A stretch of 46,546 nucleotides of DNA from Candidatus Nomurabacteria bacterium (lineage in GTDB: Bacteria; Patescibacteriota; Minisyncoccia; Phycocordibacterales; UBA9973). Made by a program: the position numbers and the translations under genes. Where the stretch lies: contig JAPLXV010000020.1 of the NCBI GenBank assembly GCA_026395895.1, positions 1 through 46,546 on the forward strand, read 5' to 3'. Below, one piece after another: positions 1 through 7,542 of this stretch (position 1 is the first letter of the stretch; each line of letters begins with the position of its first letter). A model generated the notes under the pieces. The model did no database searches. It saw only the letters and a program-made list of their open reading frames with translations, and was not told the origin of the DNA.

Positions 1-648
1 TTAAAAAATAAAATCGCGCTTGTGCGTGGCGTTGTTCCTTTGGTGCAAATAGATATTTGTGACGGAATTTTTGTGCCGTCAAAAACCTGGCCATTTGAAT
101 CAACCCTAGACGAACATTTTAATAAAATTCTGAATGAAGAAGAGGGAATACCTTTTTGGGAAGATATTGATTTTGAGCTTGATTTAATGGTGACGGATGC
201 TGTAAGAAATTTTGATATTTATACAAAACTAGGAGCCAAAAATATTATTTTTCATATTGAAGCTGTTGGTGATTTGGAGGAATTTAAAAATTTTTTGGAA
301 GGGATAGATATGTATACGCGCGAAATGATAAAAATAGGAATAGCCATAGACATAAAGACATCAGTAGAGAGAGTTTTTTCACTGATTAATGATGTTGATT
401 TTGTTCAATGTATGGGCATAGATAGAGTCGGTTTTCAAGGACAAGAATTTGATAAAAAAGTTTTAGATAATATAAAAAAACTAAGAGAAAAATTTCCAGA
501 TATTGCCATATCTGTTGATGGCGGAGTGGATTTTGAAACAGCACCTGCGCTTATAAGCGCAGGTGCTTCTCGTCTTGTTATTGGCTCGGCCATTTTTAAT
601 ACGGACGATATTATCGGGACCATAGAAGAATTTAGGAACCTAAAATAA
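1..648 (+). CDS. rpe: Ribulose-phosphate 3-epimerase-like protein, 5' end cut by window
   Basis: A TIM-barrel protein of the ribulose-phosphate 3-epimerase family, which interconverts ribulose 5-phosphate and xylulose 5-phosphate in the cytoplasmic pentose phosphate pathway. The frame is open to base 1, so the true start lies to the left; a GTG at 22 is an internal valine rather than a convincing start. Visible family signatures are QIDICDG near the N-terminus (metal-binding D), FHIEA in the middle, and DGGVDFETA followed by AGASRLVIGSAIF (phosphate-binding end of the barrel). The transketolase genes 1.5 kb downstream fit the same pathway. A 28-nt perfect palindrome at 540-567 overlies the conserved AGA codons without changing the usual spacing between DGG and AGA. 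Confidence 0.8.
   Translation, partial: LKNKIALVRGVVPLVQIDICDGIFVPSKTWPFESTLDEHFNKILNEEEGIPFWEDIDFELDLMVTDAVRNFDIYTKLGAKNIIFHIEAVGDLEEFKNFLEGIDMYTREMIKIGIAIDIKTSVERVFSLINDVDFVQCMGIDRVGFQGQEFDKKVLDNIKKLREKFPDIAISVDGGVDFETAPALISAGASRLVIGSAIFNTDDIIGTIEEFRNLK
540..567. repeat. 28-nt perfect palindrome inside rpe
   Basis: Starting at the A before GCACCTGCGCTT, the 28 bases equal their own reverse complement. The palindrome encodes part of the conserved C-terminal barrel of the epimerase, so it has been accommodated in coding sequence. Confidence 0.85.
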
Positions 649-653
649 GACCT

Positions 654-1253
654 ATGATAAAGCTTATTATGTTTGATTTTGACGGGGTTATAGATAACAA
701 CTATAATTTAAGTTTTGAATTGTGTTCCAAAAAATTTTTAAATATAACTGTAGAAGAACATAAAAAACAATATGACGGTAATGTTCATTTAGAAAGAGAA
801 AAAATGAAAGAGAGAGATACTGGTTTTGATTTCTTGAAATGTTTAAGTGACGGTAGAAAAGATAGAAAAATAGAAGAAGAAACTAAGAGCACTCTAGTTG
901 ATTTAGTAAAAAATTTTAAGTTAGGGGTAATTTCTTCTTGCCACGAGTATGGAATAAAAGATTATTTAAAAAATAATGGAGTAGATAATTTATTTTCTTT
1001 TGTTTATGGACTTGAAACTCATAAATTAAAAACTTTTAAATTCAAAAAAATCTTAAACGAATTTAACCTAAAAGAAAATGAATGTATTTTTATTACCGAT
1101 ACTCTTGGCGATATTTTAGAAGCCAATGAAGTGGGCATAAAGACCATAGCAGTGGATTTTGGTTATCATGAAAGAGAAAGATTGCAAAAAGGCAACCCCC
1201 TAAAAATAATTTCTAGGTTTGAGGAGCTAATTGAGACTGTAAAAAATTTGTAG
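654..1253 (+). CDS. HAD-superfamily phosphatase (phosphoglycolate phosphatase-like)
   Basis: A 199-residue haloacid-dehalogenase fold hydrolase. Motif I is DFDGV at residues 8-12 with nucleophile D8 and general acid D10, motif II is the serine pair at 94-95 (VISSCHE), a lysine near 125-128 fits motif III, and TDTLGD at 149-153 is motif IV, which binds Mg2+. A helical cap lies between motifs I and II. Such enzymes dephosphorylate small sugar or nucleotide phosphates; the exact substrate cannot be read from sequence. It follows the epimerase gene by 5 bases and is probably cotranscribed with it. Its last 41 bases overlap the convergent urea transporter gene. Confidence 0.75.
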   Translation: MIKLIMFDFDGVIDNNYNLSFELCSKKFLNITVEEHKKQYDGNVHLEREKMKERDTGFDFLKCLSDGRKDRKIEEETKSTLVDLVKNFKLGVISSCHEYGIKDYLKNNGVDNLFSFVYGLETHKLKTFKFKKILNEFNLKENECIFITDTLGDILEANEVGIKTIAVDFGYHERERLQKGNPLKIISRFEELIETVKNL

Positions 1254-2067
1254 AAAATGACACAATCCATATAGCCAATACAAACGGTGCGGTAAGAGTT
1301 TCTACTCCAATTTTATCTAAACCAAGATTTAATAAAACTGACAGAATAATTGCCGTTGTAATTAGCAAAAATTTATTATTTTGTTTGCCACTTAAGGCAA
1401 TTCCACACAGAACAGCATTATATCCAAAAAGACCAATATTAATCATACTAAGAGGTAAAGAGATAAGGACAGCGAATAAAGAGCCTAGCAATGATCCATA
1501 AAGGGCATAATATGCTGATGTTTTTGAGTTGATGATGATTCCGATAAAAAATAATATGCCAGTGATAATATTTTCTTGAAACATTACTTGACCGAAGCCA
1601 GTAGTAATCGATGAAAATAAATTAAAAAAATTATTTTGCATTAATGGAGAGACAACAAAAGAGATAAGATTAAAAAATACAAAACCAAAAATTATTATCC
1701 AAGTAGAAATAACAAATGGTGCAGAAAATGCAGGAATTTTTTTACTCATAATATGCATTATTAAAGTGGACAAAATAGCACCGATGATTATGGCAATAGT
1801 TGTAATAAAATTAAATCCAAAGAAATAAAAAATTGCAATTCCAACCAATGTTCCATTAAATCCATATAAACCTTTCTCTATCTCTTCTTTTGAGTATTTA
1901 AGATATTTAGCAAATAAAGTACTGATAATGTTTCCCAAAAGAGCGCCTAAACCAAAAATCCACGAATTGTAAAAAATTCCTATTAAGAACAACAAACCAG
2001 TCCAAGCATTTTCTTGTAACATTACTTGCCCAACACCCCGCAAGATTATTTTTACATAGTTTTTCAT
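1213..2067 (-). CDS. Urea transporter (UT family)
   Basis: A 284-residue, very hydrophobic inner-membrane protein with the two-fold repeat that defines the urea transporter family. GQVMLQENAWTG (13-24) recurs as GQVMFQENIITG (159-170), GLYGFNGTLVGIA (67-79) as GLFGYNAVLCGIA (212-224), and SAPFVISTWI as TAPFVLAIWI. The family forms channel-like trimers that let urea or related small solutes across the membrane. No urease is visible in the window, so the fate of any imported urea is unknown. The gene is convergent with and overlaps the HAD gene, and diverges from the transketolase operon across a 63-base gap. Confidence 0.85.
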   Translation of the reverse strand: MKNYVKIILRGVGQVMLQENAWTGLLFLIGIFYNSWIFGLGALLGNIISTLFAKYLKYSKEEIEKGLYGFNGTLVGIAIFYFFGFNFITTIAIIIGAILSTLIMHIMSKKIPAFSAPFVISTWIIIFGFVFFNLISFVVSPLMQNNFFNLFSSITTGFGQVMFQENIITGILFFIGIIINSKTSAYYALYGSLLGSLFAVLISLPLSMINIGLFGYNAVLCGIALSGKQNNKFLLITTAIILSVLLNLGLDKIGVETLTAPFVLAIWIVSFSTNFLQSQLAPQT

Positions 2068-2117
2068 AGATATATTAATTATAGGTTTTTCTCATAGTAT
2101 TTACAAATCTATTTTGG

Positions 2118-2123
2118 TATAAT
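2118..2123 (+). promoter_or_regulatory. Extended -10 promoter for split transketolase, leaderless
   Basis: TGG followed by TATAAT ends 7 bases before the ATG at 2131. A start site at the usual distance downstream of the -10 would fall at or next to the A of the ATG, so the mRNA would have no leader. Confidence 0.65.
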
Positions 2124-2130
2124 TACCTTT

Positions 2131-2967
2131 ATGCTTTTGACTGAAGAAAAAATTAAAAAGTTAGAAAAAACTGCGAATCTCATTCGTCAGAGTATTATTG
2201 AGATGCTAGTGGAAGCAAAAAGCGGACACACAGCTGGACCACTTGGTATGGCTGACATTTTTACTCTTTTTTATTTTCATGTTTTGAAACATAATCCGAA
2301 AGATCCATTTTGGGAAGAACGGGATAGATTGGTGCTTTCCAACGGACACATTTGTCCGGTGCTTTACGCTACTATGGCGCATAGCGGATATTTTCCGATT
2401 GAAGAATTAAAAACTTTACGAAAACTTGGCACACGCCTTCAGGGTCATCCACATCGAGAATATTTACCATTTGTTGAAAACTCTTCAGGTCCGCTTGGTG
2501 AAGGACTTTCGCAAGCAATAGGCATGGCCTTGGCTGATAGAATAGATGGAAAAGAGAAGGATAGATTTATTTATTGTTTTATGTCTGACGGAGAATTGGA
2601 TGAAGGAAATTCTTGGGAAGCCATAATGCTGGCTGGCAAACATAAATTAAATAATTTAATTGCAGTTATTGATAGAAATAATATTCAAATAGATGGTAAT
2701 ACCGAACATATTATGCCACTTGAACCGTTGGCAGATAAGTGGCGAGCTTTTAATTGGCATGTGATAGAAGTGGGAGGGCATGATTTTAAAACTTTGAACG
2801 AAGCAGTGGAAGAAGCGCAGGAAATATTTGAAAAACCTACTGTCATTATTGCGCATACCATTCCTGGTAAAGGAGTGAGTTTTATGGAACGAGATTATAA
2901 ATGGCATGGCAAACCACCAACTAAAGAAGAAGGTGAAATGGCACTTAAAGAATTACAAAATGCTTAA
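2131..2967 (+). CDS. Transketolase, N-terminal (thiamine-diphosphate binding) subunit
   Basis: A 278-residue protein equal to the first third of transketolase, which transfers two-carbon units between ketose and aldose phosphates. It carries the substrate and cofactor histidines (SGHTAGPLGM, SNGHICPVLY, GHPHREYLP) and the Mg/ThDP motif GDGEL...N in slightly altered form (SDGELDEGN, residues 152-160). The pyrimidine-binding and C-terminal domains are on the next gene, the two-gene arrangement found in archaea and many Patescibacteria. The stop codon overlaps the next start by 8 bases, which suggests translational coupling. Together with the epimerase and the PfkB kinase it forms part of a pentose-phosphate route. 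Confidence 0.9.
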   Translation: MLLTEEKIKKLEKTANLIRQSIIEMLVEAKSGHTAGPLGMADIFTLFYFHVLKHNPKDPFWEERDRLVLSNGHICPVLYATMAHSGYFPIEELKTLRKLGTRLQGHPHREYLPFVENSSGPLGEGLSQAIGMALADRIDGKEKDRFIYCFMSDGELDEGNSWEAIMLAGKHKLNNLIAVIDRNNIQIDGNTEHIMPLEPLADKWRAFNWHVIEVGGHDFKTLNEAVEEAQEIFEKPTVIIAHTIPGKGVSFMERDYKWHGKPPTKEEGEMALKELQNA

Positions 2968-3994
2968 TCCAAAATTAAAATTAAATCCGAAAATTTTCAA
3001 CAGTGACCCCGAAGGAAAGCAAGCTTCCTACGGAGCAGGTGTTGAACAGGTAGCAATAAGAAAGGGCTTTGGAGATGGACTGCTTTTGGCGGGGGAAGCA
3101 GATAAAAATGTTGTGGCTCTTTGCGCGGATTTGACAGAGAGTACCCAAATGAATTTATTTGCTGAAAAATTTCCAAAAAGATTTATTGAAATGGGGGTAG
3201 CGGAACAAAATCTGGTGACTGTCTCTTCGGGCATGGCTGCCATGGGTAAAATTCCTTTCTGCTCTTCTTATGCCATGTTTTCTCCGGGACGCAATTGGGA
3301 ACAAATACGAACAACTATCGCCTATAATGATAAACCTGTAAAAATAGTCGGTTCGCATGCCGGTATTTCGGTCGGAGCCGATGGAGGCACCCATCAGGCG
3401 CTGGAAGATATTGCTTTAATGAGGGTGATTCCCAATATGGATGTCATTTCTCCTTGCGATGCCATAGAAGCAAAAAAAGCGACTTTAGCCTTGGCTAAAA
3501 CTGGCAAGCCAGCATATTTGCGTTTAGCTCGTGAAAAAACGCCGATTTTAACGACAGAAGAAACACCTTTTGAATTTGGAAAAGCACAAATTTATTGGGT
3601 ACCGGATGTTGGAATTGCTCAAGTGGGGATTATCGTTACTGGTAGTTTGACTTATCGCGCTATGCTTGCGGCCAAAGAATTAGAAAGTAAGGGAATAAAA
3701 ACAAAAGTAATGAATTTGTCTTCTGTTGTGCCGATAGACGTGGAAGCTATTGTGACTTTAGCTAAAGAGAGCAAAGCAATAGTAACCGTGGAAGAGCACC
3801 AAATAAAAGGAGGAATGGGTTCAGCGGTGGCGGAAGTGCTGGCGCAAAATTATCCTGTGCCGATAGAATTTGTCGGAGTGCAAAACAGTTTTGGCCAATC
3901 AGGCACGCCGGATGAATTGATAAAACATTATGAAATGGATGTACCAGATATTGTACTTGCGGTGGAAAAAGTTTTAAAGAGAAAACTTACTTAA
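2960..3994 (+). CDS. Transketolase, C-terminal subunit
   Basis: A 344-residue protein containing the pyrimidine-binding and C-terminal transketolase domains. Visible motifs are the catalytic glutamate region FIEMGVAEQNLVTVSSGMA, the FCSSYAMF segment, the GGTHQALEDIALMR loop and the C-terminal VTVEEHQIKGGMGSAVAE. I start it at the ATG at 2960, which overlaps the upstream stop; the frame is open further upstream but only within the N-terminal subunit gene. The N-terminal linker contains a short imperfect palindrome (about 3010-3034). It should pair with the upstream subunit to make one active enzyme. Its stop overlaps the convergent small gene by 4 bases. Confidence 0.9.
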   Translation: MLNPKLKLNPKIFNSDPEGKQASYGAGVEQVAIRKGFGDGLLLAGEADKNVVALCADLTESTQMNLFAEKFPKRFIEMGVAEQNLVTVSSGMAAMGKIPFCSSYAMFSPGRNWEQIRTTIAYNDKPVKIVGSHAGISVGADGGTHQALEDIALMRVIPNMDVISPCDAIEAKKATLALAKTGKPAYLRLAREKTPILTTEETPFEFGKAQIYWVPDVGIAQVGIIVTGSLTYRAMLAAKELESKGIKTKVMNLSSVVPIDVEAIVTLAKESKAIVTVEEHQIKGGMGSAVAEVLAQNYPVPIEFVGVQNSFGQSGTPDELIKHYEMDVPDIVLAVEKVLKRKLT

Positions 3995-4179
3995 ATTTCT
4001 TCGATTAATTTTATTAATTCTTTTTTGTATTCGTTTTCATTCTTGTCTTTAGATTTTATTAAATTAATTAACTCTAATACTCTTTCTATTTTTTTTTCTC
4101 TAATTTCCCATCTTTCTTCATGTTTGTGTTGTAAAGAGGTACTTGCACTGCCATTATCTTGATTATATTCTTCTATCAT
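3991..4179 (-). CDS. Small charged protein of unknown function
   Basis: A 62-residue, highly charged, probably helical protein; the second half is a run of K/E-rich heptads suggesting a short coiled coil. No family is recognised. It is likely to be a real gene: its ATG starts one base after the stop of the PfkB kinase gene on the same strand, as expected for an operon, and its 3' end meets the transketolase stop with a 4-base overlap. No SD-like sequence is obvious, so translation may depend on coupling. Confidence 0.55.
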   Translation of the reverse strand: MIEEYNQDNGSASTSLQHKHEERWEIREKKIERVLELINLIKSKDKNENEYKKELIKLIEEI

Positions 4180-4180
4180 T

Positions 4181-5191
4181 TTAATTTACTTTCTTAATCT
4201 TATAACTCTCTGGTGCGATTTTTAAATATCCTTCTAATTTTTCACGATTAAGCAATCCTTCTCTTGCTCCGACGTATTGAACTACAGACATTGAATTTAT
4301 CGGTCCCCAAGAAAATGCTTCAAGAGGGGATTTGCCTAAAGCAAGAGCGGCCGTAAAAGTAGAAGAAAAAGCATCTCCAGCACCAGTACGTTCTACAGGT
4401 GGAGCAATATCTGGGTAGATAGGATTATGCCATAATTCTCCATTTAAATATAAATAAGCGCCATTTGGTCCGTCACTGATGACAACTATCTTTGGTCCCA
4501 AAGCAGCGATGCTTTTTGATAATATTAGAACATCTTTATTTTGTATGTTTAATATTTTTTCGGCTTCTTCTAAATTACAGAAAAAAACTTCCGTTCGAAG
4601 ATAAATATCTTTTAAAGCTCCCGTACCGAATTTTATCTGAAAAGTACCTGGCTGGAAGGCAAGCTTTACATCTGGATGTCTTTGTAAATAATTTGTTATT
4701 TCAGAATGAAAAGGCAAAGAATTTTCCCCCATTGAACTTAAATAAATCCAATCTGGCTTAGAAATCAGACTTGCTTCTTTAGTATCTATCCAATGACGTT
4801 CATAACTTTGGTGTTTTATTAAAATTGTTCTATCAATATCATACCAAAGGACATAATGATAATTTGTGAGTTTGTTTGTCTCTGTTTTTACAAGAGTTGT
4901 ATCAATGTTTTCTTTTTCCAAAACAGCCAAACAATCTTTCCCGTTTTGATCATTACCGATATTTGTCATCAGAGCGGTACTTAATCCAAGGCGAGCAGCA
5001 GCCACGGCGGCATTTGGACTATTTCCAACAGCAGGGACAACAGTTACTGATTCGTAGGGTACCTTGTCCCCGAAGCGAAAACAAAGTTCACAGGTGTCTG
5101 TATCTATTTTACAATGCACATGAGCATCCTTTATTTTTATAAAGCAATCAGTTACTATATCCCCAATTGCCAGGAAATCTATTTTTTTCAT
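4181..5191 (-). CDS. PfkB-family sugar or nucleoside kinase
   Basis: A 336-residue ribokinase-fold kinase that uses ATP to phosphorylate a sugar or nucleoside. The N-terminal substrate glycine region is VGNSPNAAVAAARLG (55-69), the beta-sheet lid is in the first 50 residues, and the C-terminal anion hole with catalytic base is TGAGDAFSSTF (269-279; D273). The lid contains CKIDTDTCELCF, an extra Cys-rich stretch. PfkB members with this layout phosphorylate fructose 6-phosphate, ribose, tagatose 6-phosphate or nucleosides; I cannot choose between these. Lying beside transketolase and epimerase genes, it could feed a pentose phosphate into that pathway. Confidence 0.8.
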   Translation of the reverse strand: MKKIDFLAIGDIVTDCFIKIKDAHVHCKIDTDTCELCFRFGDKVPYESVTVVPAVGNSPNAAVAAARLGLSTALMTNIGNDQNGKDCLAVLEKENIDTTLVKTETNKLTNYHYVLWYDIDRTILIKHQSYERHWIDTKEASLISKPDWIYLSSMGENSLPFHSEITNYLQRHPDVKLAFQPGTFQIKFGTGALKDIYLRTEVFFCNLEEAEKILNIQNKDVLILSKSIAALGPKIVVISDGPNGAYLYLNGELWHNPIYPDIAPPVERTGAGDAFSSTFTAALALGKSPLEAFSWGPINSMSVVQYVGAREGLLNREKLEGYLKIAPESYKIKKVN

Positions 5192-5239
5192 ATGGTATAA
5201 TCATAGCACATTTATTTAAAAATATTAAAACAATAACGT

Positions 5240-6691
5240 ATGTCTAAAAAAACGATTTTAGTTTTGTTAGGTTTTGCTTTTTTATTAAATTTTCGTTTAG
5301 CTTGTGCAGGGGTGATTATAAATGAGGTGATGTATGCACCGGCAAGTGGAGATAGTGAATGGATAGAAATTTTTAATTCTGGAAGTGAGTCTATTGATTT
5401 AAGTGATTGGAGATTTTTTAATAACGAGACTGATTCTGCTCCACTTCGATTACAGAAAGGATCTGCTATTTTACCTGGAGGCGGAAATGGGTACGCAATT
5501 ATAACAACAACGTCTGATTGGAATTCTTTTTCAGGAACAGTTTTTAGTTCATCCCAATTTTCTCTTCCTAATGATAGTTCTAAATATAATACATATAAAG
5601 CTATTGCTGATTCAAATAAGCAAATTATTAATTCTATAACTTATACAACTTCTACAGATACTTCAAATACTGGCAATTCTCTTTCATTAATAAAAGGAGA
5701 ATGGAAATCAGCAACTAAAACACCAAACGCGCAGAATTATAATTCTGTTGAAATTCTCCCAGCATCAAATAATAATTCAGGTAGTTCTGGTAGCAATTCT
5801 TCAACACAAAGTACTACACAAACAAAAATAGTAGAAATTCCAAAAATTAAAACAGAAATTACCACTAAGACGCTTGCTTTTGTCGGAATTCCAATTGAAT
5901 TTAGTGCAAGCACTACAGGACATTCTAATGAACTTTTAAATTATGGTAAATATTTTTGGAATTTTGGCGATGGCGATTCTAAAGAAACCAAAGTAAGCGA
6001 TACTGCAAAATTTACGCATACTTTTTTCTATGAAGGTGAATATACTATTGCTTTAGAATATTATCAAAATTATTATTCTGAAAGTCCTGATGCGTCTGAT
6101 GAAATAACTATCAAAATAATACCGGCCAATGTTTCAATATCTAATGTTGGAGATGAAAAAGATTTTTTTGTAGAAATTTCAAATGATACTGATTATGATG
6201 CGGATATTTCAAAATGGATTCTTTCAAGTAGTCAAAAAAGTTTTACTTTACCGAGGAATATGATTTTGGAGTCGAAAAAGAAAATTATTTTGTCTCCTAA
6301 AATTACCGGTTTTTCTATTTTAGATAAAGACACTTTGAAATTGTTAAATTCTCAATGGGGAACAGTTTTTGATTATTCAGCTTCGCTAAAACCTGTTGAG
6401 GTTTTAGCGAAAAAGTCTGTAAAAGTTTCTACAGCAATATCAACAGCGGTGAAACCGCCAAATGGCGGTTTCACCGCTGAATCTGCCAACGAGCAAATTC
6501 CTTCCGATAATTTAGAAGCAACAGCTGTAAAAAGTGATACAAACACGGGAACGGGAAACAATTTGATGTATGGAATTGGTTTATTTGCTTTTCTTGGCCT
6601 CAGCACAAGTGCAGCTTATTTTGTTCGTGCTCGCAACAGAAAAATAATTCCTGGAGTTCCCGGTGGAGATTTTAATATCATAGATGAATAA
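5240..6691 (+). CDS. Surface protein with lamin-tail and PKD domains, C-terminal anchor
   Basis: A 483-residue exported protein. Residues 1-23 form a signal peptide. A lamin-tail domain follows (about 24-165, starting VIINEVMYAP and containing WIEIFN and DLSDWRF), then a Ser/Thr/Asn-rich linker, a PKD domain (about 205-295, with WNFGDGD and HTFFYEGEYTIAL), a second lamin-tail-like domain (about 297-385), a low-complexity stretch and a transmembrane anchor near 443-466 followed by a basic tail. Such proteins are cell-surface modules in Patescibacteria, possibly binding DNA or polysaccharide. The low-complexity stretch contains two perfect hairpins (6382-6411 and 6445-6478) read in frame. A TATAAT at 5195-5200 lies 39 bases upstream of the ATG. 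Confidence 0.8.
   Translation: MSKKTILVLLGFAFLLNFRLACAGVIINEVMYAPASGDSEWIEIFNSGSESIDLSDWRFFNNETDSAPLRLQKGSAILPGGGNGYAIITTTSDWNSFSGTVFSSSQFSLPNDSSKYNTYKAIADSNKQIINSITYTTSTDTSNTGNSLSLIKGEWKSATKTPNAQNYNSVEILPASNNNSGSSGSNSSTQSTTQTKIVEIPKIKTEITTKTLAFVGIPIEFSASTTGHSNELLNYGKYFWNFGDGDSKETKVSDTAKFTHTFFYEGEYTIALEYYQNYYSESPDASDEITIKIIPANVSISNVGDEKDFFVEISNDTDYDADISKWILSSSQKSFTLPRNMILESKKKIILSPKITGFSILDKDTLKLLNSQWGTVFDYSASLKPVEVLAKKSVKVSTAISTAVKPPNGGFTAESANEQIPSDNLEATAVKSDTNTGTGNNLMYGIGLFAFLGLSTSAAYFVRARNRKIIPGVPGGDFNIIDE
6382..6411. repeat. Hairpin palindrome in lamin-tail gene, copy 1
   Basis: Perfect 13-bp inverted repeat (TTCGCTAAAACCT and its complement) with a 4-base GTTG loop, inside the coding sequence and read in frame. 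Confidence 0.85.
6445..6478. repeat. Hairpin palindrome in lamin-tail gene, copy 2
   Basis: Perfect 15-bp inverted repeat (AGCGGTGAAACCGCC and its complement) with a 4-base AAAT loop, encoding TAVKPPNGGFTAE in the linker before the membrane anchor. Unrelated in sequence to the hairpin 33 bases upstream. Confidence 0.85.
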
Positions 6692-6707
6692 CTTGGTTAT
6701 TTTATGC

Positions 6708-6713
6708 TAGAAT
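6708..6713 (+). promoter_or_regulatory. Extended -10 promoter for ychF, leaderless
   Basis: TATGC followed by TAGAAT, ending 8 bases before the ATG at 6722; same layout as the other TATGCTATAAT promoters in the window. Confidence 0.6.
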
Positions 6714-6721
6714 AAATCATT

Positions 6722-7540
6722 ATGTCTATAAATATTGGTATTGTTGGGCTGCCAAATGTTGGAAAATCGACGCTTTTCAATGCATTGACCAAAAAAAGCG
6801 TGCCGGCTGAAAATTACCCGTTTTGTACCATTGACCCATCGGTAGGCATTGTGCCTGTGCCGGACGAGCGTCTGACTAAACTTTCGGAAATTTCTAAATC
6901 AAAAAAAACTATTCCGGCAGTAGTGGAATTTGTTGATATTGCTGGTTTGGTCAAAGGGGCATCGGAGGGTGCAGGACTGGGTAATAAATTTCTTTCACAC
7001 ATTCGGGAAGTAGATGCCATATTGGAAGTAGTAAGAATTTTTGAAGATAAAACTATGATTCATGTTCATGATCAAATTGATCCTCTTTTTGATATTGAAG
7101 TTATAAATTTTGAATTGGAACAAGCTGGCATTAAAAAACCGACTCTATATGTTTTGAATACTTCGGAAGCAGTAGATAATATAAAAAAAGATTTTATTGC
7201 AAAACTTCCCGGACCGTACATAGAAGTTGACCCGATTTTTGGTACAGGTTTAAATAATTTAATTAAAGCTAGTTATGATTTGTTAAATTTGATTACTTTT
7301 TTTACCACCGGAGAAGATGAATCTCGCGCTTGGACTATTCGTCGTGATTCAACTGCACCAATGGCAGGCAGAGCGATTCACAATGATTTCAAAGATAAAT
7401 TTATTCGAGCAGAAGTGATTAGTTGTGAAAAATTATTAGAAGCTGGTTCATATGTCAAAGCCAGAGAAAAAGGTTGGGTTCGAACCGAAGGCAAAGAATA
7501 TATTGTAAAAGATGGGGATGTAATAGAGTTTTTGATATAA
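6722..7540 (+). CDS. ychF: YchF/Obg-family nucleotide-binding protein, short form
   Basis: A 272-residue TRAFAC P-loop protein of the YchF (OLA1) family, a ribosome-associated ATPase. G1 is GLPNVGKST (9-17), G3 is DIAGLVKGAS, and the G4 position reads NTSE, the NxxE form that gives YchF its ATP preference. The C-terminal TGS domain (RAWTIRRDSTAPMAG to VKDGDVIEFLI) is complete. The protein is about 90 residues shorter than E. coli YchF: after DIEVINFELEQAG it goes straight to KKPTLYVLN, so the helical coiled-coil domain between G3 and G4 is missing. The gene starts a possible operon with the methyltransferase gene 2 bases downstream. Confidence 0.9.
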   Translation: MSINIGIVGLPNVGKSTLFNALTKKSVPAENYPFCTIDPSVGIVPVPDERLTKLSEISKSKKTIPAVVEFVDIAGLVKGASEGAGLGNKFLSHIREVDAILEVVRIFEDKTMIHVHDQIDPLFDIEVINFELEQAGIKKPTLYVLNTSEAVDNIKKDFIAKLPGPYIEVDPIFGTGLNNLIKASYDLLNLITFFTTGEDESRAWTIRRDSTAPMAGRAIHNDFKDKFIRAEVISCEKLLEAGSYVKAREKGWVRTEGKEYIVKDGDVIEFLI

Positions 7541-7542
7541 AC

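Noticed and set aside
3010-3034. Imperfect palindrome (CCGAAGGAAAGC...) near the start of the transketolase C subunit as another in-frame element
   Set aside because: Arms match only with gaps and the N-terminal linker is variable in the family, so an insertion cannot be shown.
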